Assembly (NCBI GenBank): GCA_905221605.1
Contig: CAJNDS010002222.1
Location: forward strand, 325,373 to 370,372
DNA from: Symbiodinium natans
Lineage: Eukaryota > Sar > Dinophyceae > Suessiales > Symbiodiniaceae
Reading direction: 5' to 3'
DNA: 45,000 bases
A model generated the notes under the pieces. It was not told the DNA's origin. It made no database searches and saw nothing but the letters and a program-made list of their open reading frames with translations. This document shows positions 1-8,960 of this stretch, in pieces (the first letter of the stretch is position 1; each line of letters begins with the position of its first letter). The position numbers and the translations under genes are program-made.

Positions 1-52
1 TCGGAATAATTTCTACTAGTATTCCCTTGTGTCCCGTCATAATTATACTATA
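1..52 (+). repeat. Dispersed repeat family A, copy 1 (truncated by window edge)
   Basis: Starts TCGGAATAATTTCTA and continues through a segment matching 6900-6982 and 26336-26392. The three copies share TCGGAATA, a TATTCCCTTGTG-like block and a C-rich end. This is a short non-coding mobile or introner-like repeat; the family is unknown. Confidence 0.6.
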
Positions 53-1512
53 ATACCCCCACCCCCCTAAACCCTACATTCCAAGCCCCCCTAAACCCTA
101 AACCCTGACGCCCTAAAGCCCTAACGCCTCAACCCCTAACACCTTAAAACCCTTTAACACGTACCCCCCCCTACCTCTGAAGAAAACAACCCTGAACCCC
201 TAAAGGCATAAGCTAGGTTTTTGGGGCTGGGGCGGGTCTTAGGGTTTTCGAAGGGGTTTTTGGGTTTGGGGGTTTAGGGTCTAGGGTTCGTAGGGCTTAA
301 ACCTCCCTTGTCGTCCGTGAACTTCGCCGGCAGGTTTGTCACAGAGCACCAGGGGTGCTAGCAAGGCCCTATTTTTGGAAAATCTCGCATGGGGAGGGAG
401 GGAATCTGCTGAACAGTGATCTGAACTCCGGTCTTTTTGGTGGTCGCACAGATTACAGGCAGTATACCATAATCGGAATGCAAAAGAGCGACCATAGCTT
501 GGATCCCTGAACCCTAAACCCTAAGCCCTAAACCCTGAGCCCTAAACCCTAAAGCCTAAACCCTAAACCCCAAGCCCCCTGCCTCGGTGCCGGTGACCTG
601 GTTTGCGGCTGCTTTGTGTTGTGAGGCTCCTGGTTTCACCCTGAAAAAATCAACCTCAATCCTCAGACCTGAATCGCTATGCGGTTAATTCATGGTTTGG
701 GGTTTGGGGTTTAGGGTCTAGGGTTTAGGGTTACCTGGAACCTCAACAGGGTCCACGCAGGATCCACTCATCGCCCTTTTGATGCATGAGATGTCTTTTG
801 GGGTTTGGCGCCTAAGTACACCGAGCATGATTCTTTTAAAGACACATACATCCAATTCCATGTACACATGTGTGTGTATATAGATATATGTATATATGTA
901 CATGTATACTAGACCTCACAGCCCCTTTCCACCCCCACCCCCCTGCAGTCCTAGACGCGACTCGCTTCACTCGGAGCGGGTTTCGGGGGGGTCGTAGAGT
1001 TGCTGGGCTTGCTGTGAGCTTCCGGCCAGGTTTAGGGTTATTCAGGAGATGATGGTTTAGGGTTAGGGTTTAGGGTTTAGGGTTTAGGGATGGGGGTTGG
1101 ACAGCTTATGGAGCTTCTAAGGTTTCAGACCGAAGCAGACTTACCGGTCGGCCAGGCGACAGTACATAGCTGCAAGCCTTCCCGAGGCATCCCCTTTTCA
1201 TGTAGTTGCCCTTTTCATTTCTCTCAAGAAAGGGACCATAGTTACATCGCAGGTAGAAAAGGGATTAGGGTTTAGGTTTTAGAGTTTAGGGTTTAGGGTT
1301 TAGAGAATTGTTAGAGAGGAGCCCTACGTAAGAAATCTGCACCCCACTTTGCTGATGGCAGCCGCCGTGGAAAGTCGGCCGCCTCTAAATGGGTTTGGGG
1401 TTTAGGGTTTAGGGTTTAGGGTTTAGGGTTTAGCCCTACACGGACGACACTCCGCCGCAGAAAACCTAAAGGCGCCACCTAACAAGTCCCACAGCCACTT
1501 TCCCGGTCGCAG
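53..1512. other. Degenerate telomeric tracts with unassigned islands
   Basis: CCCTAAA-type tracts lie at 63-160 and 506-575, TTTAGGG-type at 236-297, 691-733, 1040-1088, 1264-1300 and 1394-1433. The islands between them (about 578-690, 735-800, 1089-1262, 1315-1393) have exon-like base composition, but I could not fix a reading frame or splice sites, so no gene is called. Confidence 0.6.
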
Positions 1513-1563
1513 ACGCGCAGGCCTCCTACGCGTCGCGGATGTCGCCGGGAGCCAAGGGAGTGG
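1513..1563 (+). CDS. Exon-like island, unknown protein
   Basis: After GGTCGCAG the frame reads AQASYASRMSPGAKGVG with GC-rich third positions and ends at GTGG|GTTTAGTAGGG, where a telomere-like unit gives the GT. The protein is not recognised. The next island (1680-1788) may be its downstream neighbour. Confidence 0.4.
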
Positions 1564-1679
1564 GTTTAGTAGGGTTTAGGGGGGTTTAGGGGAGTTTAGG
1601 GGGGGTTTGGGGGAGTTTAGGTGAGTGTAGGGGAGTTTAGGGGGGTTTAGGGGTGTTTAGGGGGGGTTAGGGCAGCCCC

Positions 1680-1788
1680 GAAACCCAACACCACGCAGAC
1701 AGGCAGGTGTCATGGGGATGAGTGGTTGTTCTTCGCTGAACAGCCTGCGGCAGTTTTTGTCCTTGGATCTGGTCGATCCGGGCGAGTA
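1680..1788 (+). CDS. Possible exon between telomeric tracts
   Basis: The segment follows GGGCAG and is open in a frame containing SLNSLRQFLSLDLVDPGEY. It ends where GCTTAGGGTTTAGGG begins, which would be a GC donor. Frame and boundaries are uncertain and no family is recognised. Confidence 0.3.
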
Positions 1789-1975
1789 CGGCTTAGGGTT
1801 TAGGGGTTTAGGGGTTTAGGGGTTTAGGGTTTAGGGTTCAGGATTTAGGGTTTAGGGTTTCAAGTTTAGGGTTTAGGGTTTAGGGTTTAGGGTTCAGGGT
1901 TAGGGTTTAATTAGGGTTTAGGGTTTGCATGTGAGGTCTCCTCCTCTGTCTTGAGGGATGAAGACTCATACCTCT

Positions 1976-2153
1976 AAGGTTGCACCAGACCAAAACTGAA
2001 TAGGGGCCCAAAAAACCACATAAACATAAGGATCCTATTATGGGGGGGGGGGGGGGGGTATAAGGACGCCTGTAAGGGGGATTCCGCAAAACCCTGCTGT
2101 GGGATCCTTATGTTTATGTGGTTGTTGGGCCCCTAACCCAAGGGCACAACCTT
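1976..2153. mobile_element. Fold-back (MITE-like) element
   Basis: Left arm 2002-2035 and right arm 2102-2134 are near-perfect inverted repeats (core CCACATAAACATAAGGATCC). The outer ends AAGGTTG and CAACCTT are also inverted. A run of about 17 G lies in the loop at 2042-2058. It has no coding capacity, which fits a non-autonomous DNA transposon or introner. I could not define a target duplication. Confidence 0.7.
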
Positions 2154-2607
2154 AAGGGTCCAAGGTACCACCCTGGAGTCTGCTTGGCAGGTTCTTTGGC
2201 ACCCTTTTGCCACCTTTTTTTTGCTATAAAGTACCCAAGTAAAATGGGTACCCTTGTTCGAATATGCTTACTGGGCTACAAGGTTGAGGGTTGAGGGTTT
2301 CGAGAAGGCCCCCGACCCGCGGACATGAAGCCCCCTGAGCAAACTTGACTTCAGTGGTGCCGGGCTCCCGTGGCCCAAAGAGAGCAAAGACTCCTCACCT
2401 GCAAGAGATGTTGGGCGTTTGGGGTTGGGATGTTCCCTTCACCCTAAACCCTAAACCCTAAACCCTAAACCCTAAACCCTGAATAGGGATTCTAGTACCC
2501 CCGATTAGAATCCCGACTCAGGACTGCTACCCAAGTTTGGGGCTTTTCAGGGACTTACAGGATGGCTGTCACTGCTGAGTCTCAGTATTCCCAGAGTTAA
2601 AAAGGGC

Positions 2608-2665
2608 CTAAACCCTAAACCCTAAACCCTAAACCCTAAACCCTAAACCCTAAACCCTAAACCCT
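2608..2665 (+). repeat. (CCCTAAA)n array just upstream of an exon
   Basis: About eight perfect C-strand telomeric units, followed by CCTGACCTCAG and the exon at 2678. The C-rich strand lies on the 3' side of the presumed intron. Confidence 0.9.
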
Positions 2666-2677
2666 CCCTGACCTCAG

Positions 2678-2743
2678 GTCCAAACTGATAGCGGAGAGGC
2701 TGCACCAGCTCACATTGCAGGGCTCTAAGGTCGCCGTAACTGC
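2678..2743 (+). CDS. Exon, unknown protein (SKLIAERLHQLTLQGSK)
   Basis: Acceptor ACCTCAG|G is followed by a clean frame SKLIAERLHQLTLQGSKVAV. The exon ends at ACTGC|GTTTTGG, exactly where dispersed element B starts. Removing that element as a GT-AG intron keeps an open frame into 2852-2890. The family is not recognised. Confidence 0.5.
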
Positions 2744-2851
2744 GTTTTGGAGTACTATACTTTAACATGTGTTCTTGTTCTGGGTTCCTAGTATAGCTAC
2801 TTATGCCTTAAACGTATATACTTTTTGTTTCCAGGGTCTACTCCTAGGCAG
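2744..2851 (+). mobile_element. Element B copy 1, occupying an intron (introner-like)
   Basis: This 108-bp segment runs from GTTTTGGAGTAC to CTACTCCTAGGCAG, so it begins GT and ends AG and carries short inverted ends GGAGTA/TACTCC. A diverged copy in the same orientation lies at 18233-18337 and also starts directly after a coding exon. Shared blocks include GTTCTGGGTTCCT, GCTACTTATGCCT and AGGGTCTACTCC. Confidence 0.65.
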
Positions 2852-2890
2852 GGATAAGAGCGCCTCCACAAAACGAGCGAAGTCATGCTG
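2852..2890 (+). CDS. Possible terminal exon after element B
   Basis: Joined in phase to 2678-2743, it reads DKSASTKRAKSC and stops at TGA 2888-2890. Another open frame (RAPPQNERSHAETPLQ) runs through the same bases, so the reading is tentative. Confidence 0.3.
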
Positions 2891-3215
2891 AAACTCCTCT
2901 TCAGGGCTGTGAGTTTGAACCCTCAAAACTAACCCTAAACCCCAAACCCCAAACCCTAAACCCTCTGCTTTTGAGTGCTGCGCAGGAAGATCAGGCGTTG
3001 GGGTTCGGCATGAGCCTCCGAAGGGGTTTTGAGACCACGAAAAAAAACTTGCCTAGAACTCTGGCTACTCTACTGGTCGCTTGCAACCCTAAACCCTCAA
3101 CCCTCAGCCCTCAACTCTCAAACCCCTAACCCTCATGAAAACCTACACCCTAAACCCTAAAGTTAAACCCTAACCCTCAACCAACGCTGGGCCGCCTGCA
3201 AACGAAGTCCTGCAG

Positions 3216-3275
3216 GCAACAGCGGTACCGTGGGAAACCCATGATTCTGAAAGCGATGACGGCTCAGAGTACAGG
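3216..3275 (+). CDS. Exon, acidic segment PWETHDSESDDGSEYR
   Basis: Acceptor TCCTGCAG|GCAACAG, then the open frame ATAVPWETHDSESDDGSEYR, then AGG|GTGAGAG, a good GT donor. The acidic Ser/Asp-rich composition is typical of a disordered linker. The protein is unidentified. Confidence 0.5.
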
Positions 3276-3459
3276 GTGAGAGTGCAGGTGTTTGGGGCTC
3301 CGGTGTTATGGTTCGGAGTCAGGGGATTTTTTGAGCAAGCATTAAGCCATTTTCTGAGATCCATGTTGCAAACAACCCTAAACCCTAAACCCTAAACCCT
3401 ATAAACCCTACAGAATATCCCCTAGTCTTAGGGATGCTGGGTGTCCCTACCCTCGCCAG

Positions 3460-3525
3460 GGCCTCCAAAGAGCCGAGCCCCCGAAAGCCTGACGACCATG
3501 AGGATTGGCTCCAGAGTTTTGCTGG
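3460..3525 (+). CDS. Exon ASKEPSPRKPDDHEDWLQSF
   Basis: Flanked upstream by CCCTAAA units (3375-3410) and acceptor CCTCGCCAG|G, downstream by donor GCTGG|GTTTCAA and then a long TTCAGGG array. It reads ASKEPSPRKPDDHEDWLQSF. This is the standard local layout: C-strand array, exon, G-strand array. Unidentified. Confidence 0.55.
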
Positions 3526-3547
3526 GTTTCAATTTGCGGCTTGGGCA

Positions 3548-3705
3548 GGGTTCAGGGTTTAGGGTTCGGTTCAGGGTTCAGGGTTCAGGGTTCAGGGTTC
3601 AGGGTTCAGGGTTCAGGGTTCAGGGTTCAGGGTTCAGGGTTCAGGGTTCAGGGGTTCAGGGTTCAGGGTTCAGGGTTCAGGGTTCAGGGTTCAGGGTTCA
3701 GGGTT
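3548..3705 (+). repeat. (TTCAGGG)n variant telomeric array
   Basis: About 20 units of a single-base variant of TTTAGGG, nearly uniform along the array, grading into TTTAGGG at the 3' end. The open frames through it (repeating GSGFRVQ) are by-products of the 7-bp period, not genes. Confidence 0.9.
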
Positions 3706-3743
3706 TAGGGTTTAGGGTTTGGGGTTTAGGGTTTAGGGTTTAG

Positions 3744-3747
<4 letters not shown>

Positions 3748-3774
<27 letters not shown>
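3748..3774 (+). repeat. (CT)n microsatellite
   Basis: About 13 CT dinucleotides directly after a TTTAGGG array. Confidence 0.9.
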
Positions 3775-3778
<4 letters not shown>

Positions 3779-4075
3779 TGATGGGTGTGTCAGAGGGTTT
3801 AGGGTTTAGGGTCTATACTGGGAATAGCCGCATATTGCCCTTCGGAAGATGCCTGAAGGTCTCTTGCGCCTTACTTACCCGAAACCCTAGATCCGAAAGC
3901 CCGAAACTTTGCGGCTAGGGGACGACTTACTCGTCACATAGTCTAGGATGTCTGGGTTTCTAGGGTTTAGGGTTTAGGGTTTAGGGTTTAGGGTTTAGGG
4001 TTTAGGTTTTAAGGCTTCAGGTTCTGTAGTGTTTGGGTTTGCGCATCGGGCTTAGGAGGGTTTAGGGTTGAGCAG

Positions 4076-4135
4076 GTGTTGCCCTGGCGCTTAGATGTGT
4101 CATCGGTGGGCTGCTCTCGGCCCCAAGGTCTCCAG
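4076..4135 (+). CDS. Exon VLPWRLDVSSVGCSRPQGLQ
   Basis: Acceptor GAGCAG|GTG opens a 20-codon frame ending CTCCAG|GTTCAGGG. The donor GT is the first base pair of a telomere-like array that fills the whole following intron. Unidentified protein. Confidence 0.4.
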
Positions 4136-4338
4136 GTTCAGGGTCTAGGGTTTAGGGTTTAGGGTTTAGGGTTTGGGGTTTGGGGTTTGGGGTTTGGGGT
4201 TTGGGGTTTGGGGTTTGGGGTTAGGGTTTGGGGTTAGGGTTTTGGGTTTTGGGTTTTTGGGTTTTGGGTTTTTGGTTTTGGGTTTTGGGTTTTGGGTTTT
4301 GGGTTTTGGGTTTTGGGTTTTGGGTTTTGGGTTTTCAG
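4136..4338 (+). repeat. Intron-like block made wholly of telomere-type units
   Basis: 203 bp starting GTTCAGGG and ending TTTTCAG, built from TTTAGGG, then TTTGGGG, then TTTTGGG units. It lies between two coding-like islands and has GT and AG at its ends, so it is a candidate for an intron consisting only of telomeric DNA. The phase across it fits one of the two possible frames of the next island. Confidence 0.55.
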
Positions 4339-4426
4339 ACACCGAGTAATCATGATCAGAGCACCAGGACAGCCGGTGGGAGAAGGTGAAGAGTGCTGCA
4401 AAGGCGCAGAAGTGCAGAACTCCCGG
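4339..4426 (+). CDS. Exon, two possible frames
   Basis: After TTTTCAG| one frame reads HRVIMIRAPGQPVGEGEECC and continues to CCCGG|GTTTGGGG, in phase with 4485-4529. A second frame (TPSNHDQSTRTAGGRR, then TGA) is in phase with 4076-4135. I favour the first on length. Unidentified. Confidence 0.4.
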
Positions 4427-4484
4427 GTTTGGGGTTTAGGGTTTAGGGTAACAGAGACATAATTGTTTTGTTCTTACCCCTCAG

Positions 4485-4529
4485 AAAAGCTCAGCCAGCG
4501 AAAGCTTCAAGGGAGGCAGTGGCCGATGA
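4485..4529 (+). CDS. Possible terminal exon KSSASESFKGGSGR-stop
   Basis: Acceptor TTACCCCTCAG|AAA, phase 0 with the first frame of 4339-4426. It reads KSSASESFKGGSGR and stops at TGA 4527-4529. Small, so moderate confidence. Confidence 0.35.
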   Translation, partial: KSSASESFKGGSGR

Positions 4530-5051
4530 GACTTCGCACATCATGGGTTCGGAGTTTAGGGCTTCGTTTAGGGTTTAGGGCTTAGGGTTTAGGGTTTAGG
4601 GTTTAGGGGAAACCCTAAACCCTAAACCCTACACCCTACACCCTAAACCCTAAATCCCGACACCCTTCCTAAACATGCGGCGACATGGCGGCAGGCGAAG
4701 CCTCGCAGCATGGTGCACCACACGCCCACGAGGAACCTCGAGGCGAGTCCCCCCACCCCCCCCCCTTTTTGTGCGGTGCAGGGTGCGGTTTAGGGTTTAG
4801 GGTTTCGGGTTTAGGGTTTCGGGTTTAGGGTCAGGGTTCATTTCCCTGAATATACTCCTAATCTGGCCTTCATATTCCCTTAGAGGGTTTTTACAAAGGG
4901 TCCCCAAACCCCAGGGTACAACCTTAGGGGTACAACTAAGAATCTCATGGCTGTGGCGAGTTTCGTTGCATTTGTGTTTCTCTTTGGAGCAAAAATACAT
5001 AGAAAAACACATAGAAAGAACTATAACTGAAAATACATATCTATATACATA

Positions 5052-5107
5052 CATATATATATATATATATATTAAAGAGAGAGAGAGAGAGAGAGAAAAA
5101 AAAAGAA

Positions 5108-5140
<33 letters not shown>

Positions 5141-5141
5141 T
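5052..5141 (+). repeat. (AT)n and (GA)n microsatellites
   Basis: A short AT run followed by about 70 bp of GA-rich sequence. The open frame through it (KERERERE...) is a repeat artefact. Confidence 0.9.
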
Positions 5142-5320
5142 GTTACGTCTTTGTTGCGGGTTTGAGGGATTGAGGGTGATTCAGCGTTTCAGGATGCCAG
5201 TGGCCTTTTGGGAGGCTTGTGTGTGCCGGGGGGGGGGAGGTTGCGGAGCCGAAGCGCCTTTGAGGAAGCCTTCTTTGGGGAAGCCTTATTACTTGGTGCC
5301 CGTACAGGGATTAGGGCTTA

Positions 5321-5388
5321 GGGTTCAGAATTTTAGGGTTTAGGGTTTAGGGTTTAGGGTTTAGGGTTTAGGGTTCAGAATTTTAGGG
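5321..5388 (+). repeat. Telomeric array flanked by 18-bp direct repeats
   Basis: GGGTTCAGAATTTTAGGG occurs at 5321-5338 and again at 5371-5388, with TTTAGGG units between. The non-telomeric core TTCAGAATT makes the duplication more than array periodicity. Confidence 0.75.
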
Positions 5389-5673
5389 ACTTGCTGTTAA
5401 GGTTAGCTGCCCACTGAGCTCACGTACCTGCGATCTCTGCATGGACCATGCTGAGTTAGAAGTGAGCGCCAGACCAAAAAGCTCATAGACGCGCAGCTTC
5501 ATCAACCCTAACCCCCACGCCCGGCCAAGATAAATCCTAAACCCTAAACCGCCTAAACCCCTAAACCCTCAACCCCCAAACCCTAAACCCTAATTAAGCC
5601 CCTGAACCCTAAACCCTAAACCCCTAAACCCTAAACCCTAAACCCTAAATCCCTAAACCCTAAACCCTAAACC

Positions 5674-5787
5674 AAAAGAGCCCAAGAGAAAGGGTCTTTT
5701 TTGCACAAAAAGAAGCTATTAGAGTCGCAGGCCCCTTGCACCGACAGCCCAACTGTTCACTCTAAGTTCCTCTGTCTGGCTGTGTAG
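5674..5787 (+). CDS. Open frame KRAQEKGSFLHKKKLLESQ...
   Basis: Directly follows a CCCTAAA array and is open for 37 codons to TAG 5785-5787, which is itself followed by GCTTAGGG. Lys-rich then Ser/Cys-containing, unidentified. It could be a terminal exon or an internal exon with a donor near the TAG. Confidence 0.35.
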   Translation, partial: KRAQEKGSFLHKKKLLESQAPCTDSPTVHSKFLCLAV

Positions 5788-5890
5788 GGCTTAGGGTTTA
5801 GGGTTTAGGTTTTAGGGTTTAGGGTTTAGGGTGAAGGGTTTAGGGTTTAGGGTTTAGGATCTAGGGTTGCGGTTTTTTAAAACCCAAGAG

Positions 5891-5927
5891 AATCATCAAC
5901 AAGGTTTGTTTCTGATGGTTTCCAAAG
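5891..5927 (+). CDS. Small exon-like island SSTRFVSDGFQ
   Basis: CCAAGAG| acceptor, frame SSTRFVSDGFQ, CCAAAG|GTAGGAG donor. Supported only by the splice-like edges. Confidence 0.25.
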
Positions 5928-6069
5928 GTAGGAGAATCTTGGCCCCAATAAACCCCTTGTTGAGTGCCCATGCTTCTGGCCCTAAACCCTAAACCCTAAA
6001 CCCTAAACCCTAAACCCCAATCCCCAAACCCCAAACCCCAAACCCCAAACCGCACTTGCATCCCGTGAG

Positions 6070-6110
6070 GCGGTCATGGTGGAGCGAAGCGCGCGGAAGC
6101 AAGTCATCAG
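6070..6110 (+). CDS. Exon AVMVERSARKQVI
   Basis: Acceptor CCGTGAG|GCG and donor ATCAG|GCCAGA (GC type). It reads AVMVERSARKQVI and leaves two bases (AG), which pair with the first G of 6339 to give Arg. The phase match makes this pair a convincing two-exon unit. Unidentified. Confidence 0.5.
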
Positions 6111-6338
6111 GCCAGATTTGGCTCCTAAACCGTATAGATTGGGATGCTTCCCCTTATACTAGCTGTCCTTAATAGGGATTATCATCAGACCCAAAACCCC
6201 TAAACCCTCCTAAAGACCCAAAACCCCTAAACCCTCCTAAAGACCCTAAACCCGAAACCCTAAACCCTAAACCCTAAACCCTAAACCCTAAACCCTAAAC
6301 CCTAAACCCTCCTAAAGACCCAAAACCCTCTTTTGCAG

Positions 6339-6397
6339 GAGCGAGCGGCTCAATAAGGCCCCCGAGGCCGGATGGACAATGCTGAAGGAGACGTGGG
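6339..6397 (+). CDS. Exon SERLNKAPEAGWTMLKETW
   Basis: Acceptor TCTTTTGCAG|G joins in phase with 6070-6110 and reads SERLNKAPEAGWTMLKETW. The likely donor is TGGG|GCTTTTGG (GC). The intron upstream (6111-6338) ends in (CCCTAAA)n, and the sequence downstream is TTTGGGG/TTTAGGG. Helical, charged composition; family unknown. Confidence 0.5.
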
Positions 6398-6899
6398 GCT
6401 TTTGGGGATTTTTGGTTTTGGTGTTTTGGGGGTTTGGGGTTTGTGGGTTTAGGGTTTCGGGTTCGGGGGTTTGGGGGATTTGGGGTTTTGAGGCGATTTG
6501 GGGGTTTTGGGGGATGTGTGGTTTTGGAGGATTTGGGGTTTAGGGCTCTTGAGGGTTTAGGGGTTAAGGAGTTTAGGGTTTTGGGGGTTCGGGTTCAGGG
6601 GGTTTCGACCTCTGGATGACGACTTCGACAGTGTTTCACGAATGGTTCAGAAAGCAGGGGGTTTCCCAGGACGCTTGTAGCGATCACTACAACATGCAAG
6701 CACCTTAAACACTAGATCCCAAGCCCCCTAAACCCTAGACCCTAAACCCTAAGCAAGCCCCAAGCCCTAAACCCCAAACCCTCAACCCTCAACACCAAGC
6801 CCCCTTCAACCCTAAACCCCAAACCCAAGCCCTAAACCCCAAACCCCAGACCCTAAACCCCAAACTCCCCAAGAGGCAAAGAATTCCGTTGTATAGGGG

Positions 6900-6982
6900 T
6901 CGGAATAGATACTACTCATATTCCCTTATGGCCCCTTTGGAATTCTACTAGAATCACCCCCAAAACCCCATTCTAACTATTT
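6900..6982 (+). repeat. Dispersed repeat family A, copy 2
   Basis: TCGGAATAGATACTACTCAT with a following TATTCCCTTATGGCCCCTTT block matches copies at 1 and 26336. The right end CCATTCTAACTAT also occurs at 26567-26590 and, diverged, at 11120-11150. Confidence 0.6.
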
Positions 6983-7081
6983 GAGTGTACAAAACACTCT
7001 GTTTCACCTTCATCGCACAGACTTCGGTCCACATACCCCCAAAACCCTAATCCCTAAACCCTAATCCCTAAAACCTAAAAC

Positions 7082-7195
7082 CTAAACCCTAAACCCTAAA
7101 CCCTAAACCCTAAACCCTAAACCCTAAACCCTAAACCCTAAACCCTAAACCCTAAACCCTAAACCCTAAACCCTAAACCCTAAACCCTAACCCTA
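7082..7195 (+). repeat. (CCCTAAA)n array
   Basis: About 16 perfect units ending six bases before the acceptor ATATTAG| of the exon at 7202. Confidence 0.95.
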
Positions 7196-7201
7196 TATTA
7201 G

Positions 7202-7300
7202 GCAATTCGGTTTCGGCCCTCTGAAGAGGCAGAGAAGCGCTGCGAAGACTTCCGGCACATCGAAGCCTGGACGCCGGAGCCCTCCTCCCAGAGCTTGGGG
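7202..7300 (+). CDS. Exon AIRFRPSEEAEKRCEDFRHI...
   Basis: Clean 33-codon frame with high GC at third positions: AIRFRPSEEAEKRCEDFRHI, then EAWTPEPSSQSLG. It is flanked upstream by a C-strand array and downstream by TTGGGG|GTTTAGGG, where the array supplies the donor GT. One of the clearest coding islands in the first 8 kb. No family recognised. Confidence 0.55.
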
Positions 7301-7639
7301 GTTTAGGGTTTAGGGTTTAGGGTTTAGGGTTTAGGGTTTAAGTTTTGGGGTTTAGGGTTTGGGTTTGGGGTTTGGGTTTAGTTTAGGATTTACAGGCTTG
7401 TAGTTTAGGACGTAAAAGGGGGTTTAGAGCTTGTTGAGACGCTTATAGGACTTAGACTTGAGGATTTGGGGTTGGGGAGCTGAGGCGAGTGTTTCGAGTG
7501 AGGGGGTCTTTCGGGTTTGAAGCTGTGGGGTTTTCGGGTTTACCCAACACACTAAGACAGTAGATTTCCAAGGTGAAGAGAAAATGAATGCATGTATAAG
7601 GAAACAAGCGAAAGAAATGAGCGCTGTGACGCATGAAAT

Positions 7640-8059
7640 GCATGAGTGAACGAAACCAAGAGTCGAAAGGGGGGTCTTTAGTATTTTTATTGTCTTCCTT
7701 TCCTAGTTCATGTTTCGAGAGTACGAAGAGAGCTTATTTAATGTAATTACAAGGAACAAAGTGAGCGTGAATTACATTAAAGATGTGAGCGAAGTGGGGA
7801 TATTATTATTATTACGGGCCGTTTATATCTTCATTCTGGCCCGTTTATAAAGTGAATAAAGTGAGTGTGTGAATGAAGAGAACACATGAACGCATGAACG
7901 CAGAGAAAGGAGTTATACTGTGTGAATAAGTGAACGCAGTGAATACAAGTGCGCTTGCTTTTTCTCTTCTTAATGCGCACTTTAATTCACTTCGTTCTCG
8001 CATATATAGGTAGACTTATATAGGTACCCTGAAAGGGGCTCCAGCTACTGCACCCTAAA
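7640..8059. other. AT-richer telomere-free island with inverted repeat
   Basis: No telomeric units and a different composition, rich in GTGAA/GAACG words. TTAATGTAATT (7738-7748) and AATTACATTAA (7770-7780) form an 11-bp stem, and the word CCGTTTATA occurs twice near 7820-7852. No gene found. Possibly a mobile element remnant or organelle-derived DNA. Confidence 0.4.
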
Positions 8060-8374
8060 ATGGGTTATAAGGTAGAGTTGAGGCTGACCTCTGATGCCAG
8101 TGCTGTCGAAGCCGCGATCGCATTACTGGGGCAATGGGAACTTCTACAGTCGCGAGCCTAGGAGGTCTGTCGTCTGCTTACCAACACCAACCGCGGGAAT
8201 TTCGCCGGCTCCACCGAGACTGGGAAACTTCGCATCCAGGACGGCTCTGGGTTCAAAGAGCCAGAAGCAACCCCGCTCAAGGAAGAGGACATCAAAGCAG
8301 AGGCAACTAGGCTGGCAAGCACCATCACGTGTTCTGGACCCACAAGCTCCAGCTCCTGCTCCTGCTACTACTGA
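8060..8374 (+). pseudogene. Single-exon reading frame with one in-frame TAG
   Basis: From ATG 8060 the frame reads MGYKVELRLTSDASAVEAAI and remains protein-like to TAG 8159-8161. The same frame then continues (GNFAGSTETGKLRIQDGSGF and an acidic/Lys stretch) to TGA 8372-8374. No splice sites bracket the TAG in phase. It may be a retrocopy with a nonsense change, or a readthrough codon. Two other frames are also largely open, so strand and frame are not certain. Confidence 0.4.
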
Positions 8375-8409
8375 CTTGGCAACTATGGGATGATTCACGA
8401 TCATGAGCT

Positions 8410-8532
8410 TTGCTGATTAAAATCTCGGAATCTAAGAAGAACAAGCAGCCGAATGCTTTGGGAATGAAGGCAATGTTGACCGGGGCTGGCTCTGATGGCG
8501 TTGCAGTGGTGACAACAGGCATCACAGCAGAG
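8410..8532 (+). CDS. Exon KNKQPNALGMKAMLTGAG... with GTATGT donor
   Basis: The frame reads SESKKNKQPNALGMKAMLTG then AGSDGVAVVTTGITAE and ends GCAGAG|GTATGTACG, a textbook donor. The 5' edge is uncertain. A MITE begins ten bases into the downstream intron. Unidentified protein. Confidence 0.45.
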
Positions 8533-8542
8533 GTATGTACGT

Positions 8543-8673
8543 ATGTATATGAAGTAGGGTTTATATGTCTTGTACCCCCAAAAGGACACCCAATATATAC
8601 ACTCACCAATATTAAAAAGGAACCTTATATACACCCACCAGAAACAGAAATATAAACCCTGCTTCATATGCAT
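8543..8673 (+). mobile_element. MITE (element C), copy 1
   Basis: 131 bp with 24-bp terminal inverted repeats (22 of 24 match; core ATATGAAG, then AGGGTTTATAT). An inverted copy at 10452-11100 matches over almost its whole length once a nested insertion is removed. No coding capacity. It sits at the 5' end of an intron directly after a GTATGT donor. Confidence 0.8.
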
Positions 8674-8960
8674 GTCCTATAACCTGTTTGAAATGTGTCT
8701 GTATAGGGTTTGGGGTTTTGGGTCTGCCGACAGAAACCATGGTGCACGACCCCCCCCCCTCCCACCCAAAAACAAAGACACTTGTTGCCAGGAGATTAAG
8801 ACGCTCGGTTTAGGGTTTAGGGTTTAGGTCTTTGCCTTAGCTTGTGCCAGCTGGCCATTTGTTCCTAGTGCCAGATGCAGAGAGTGTGTGCCGCGCTGCT
8901 CTAGCCCAAGCTTTGGCTCTGTTCCCCTAACTGAAAGTCCGGGGGCGGATTTCTGCAGCC

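Noticed and set aside
3441-3743. 100-residue frame of GSGFRVQ repeats
   Set aside because: A by-product of the TTCAGGG array; a 7-bp period is open in all frames. Only the first 22 codons (3460-3525) look like a real exon.
8849-8866. Relict spliced-leader sequence upstream of the Cys-rich gene (GGCCATTTGTTCCTAG)
   Set aside because: Only GCCATTT matches the dinoflagellate leader clearly; the rest needs gaps, so it is not better than chance.
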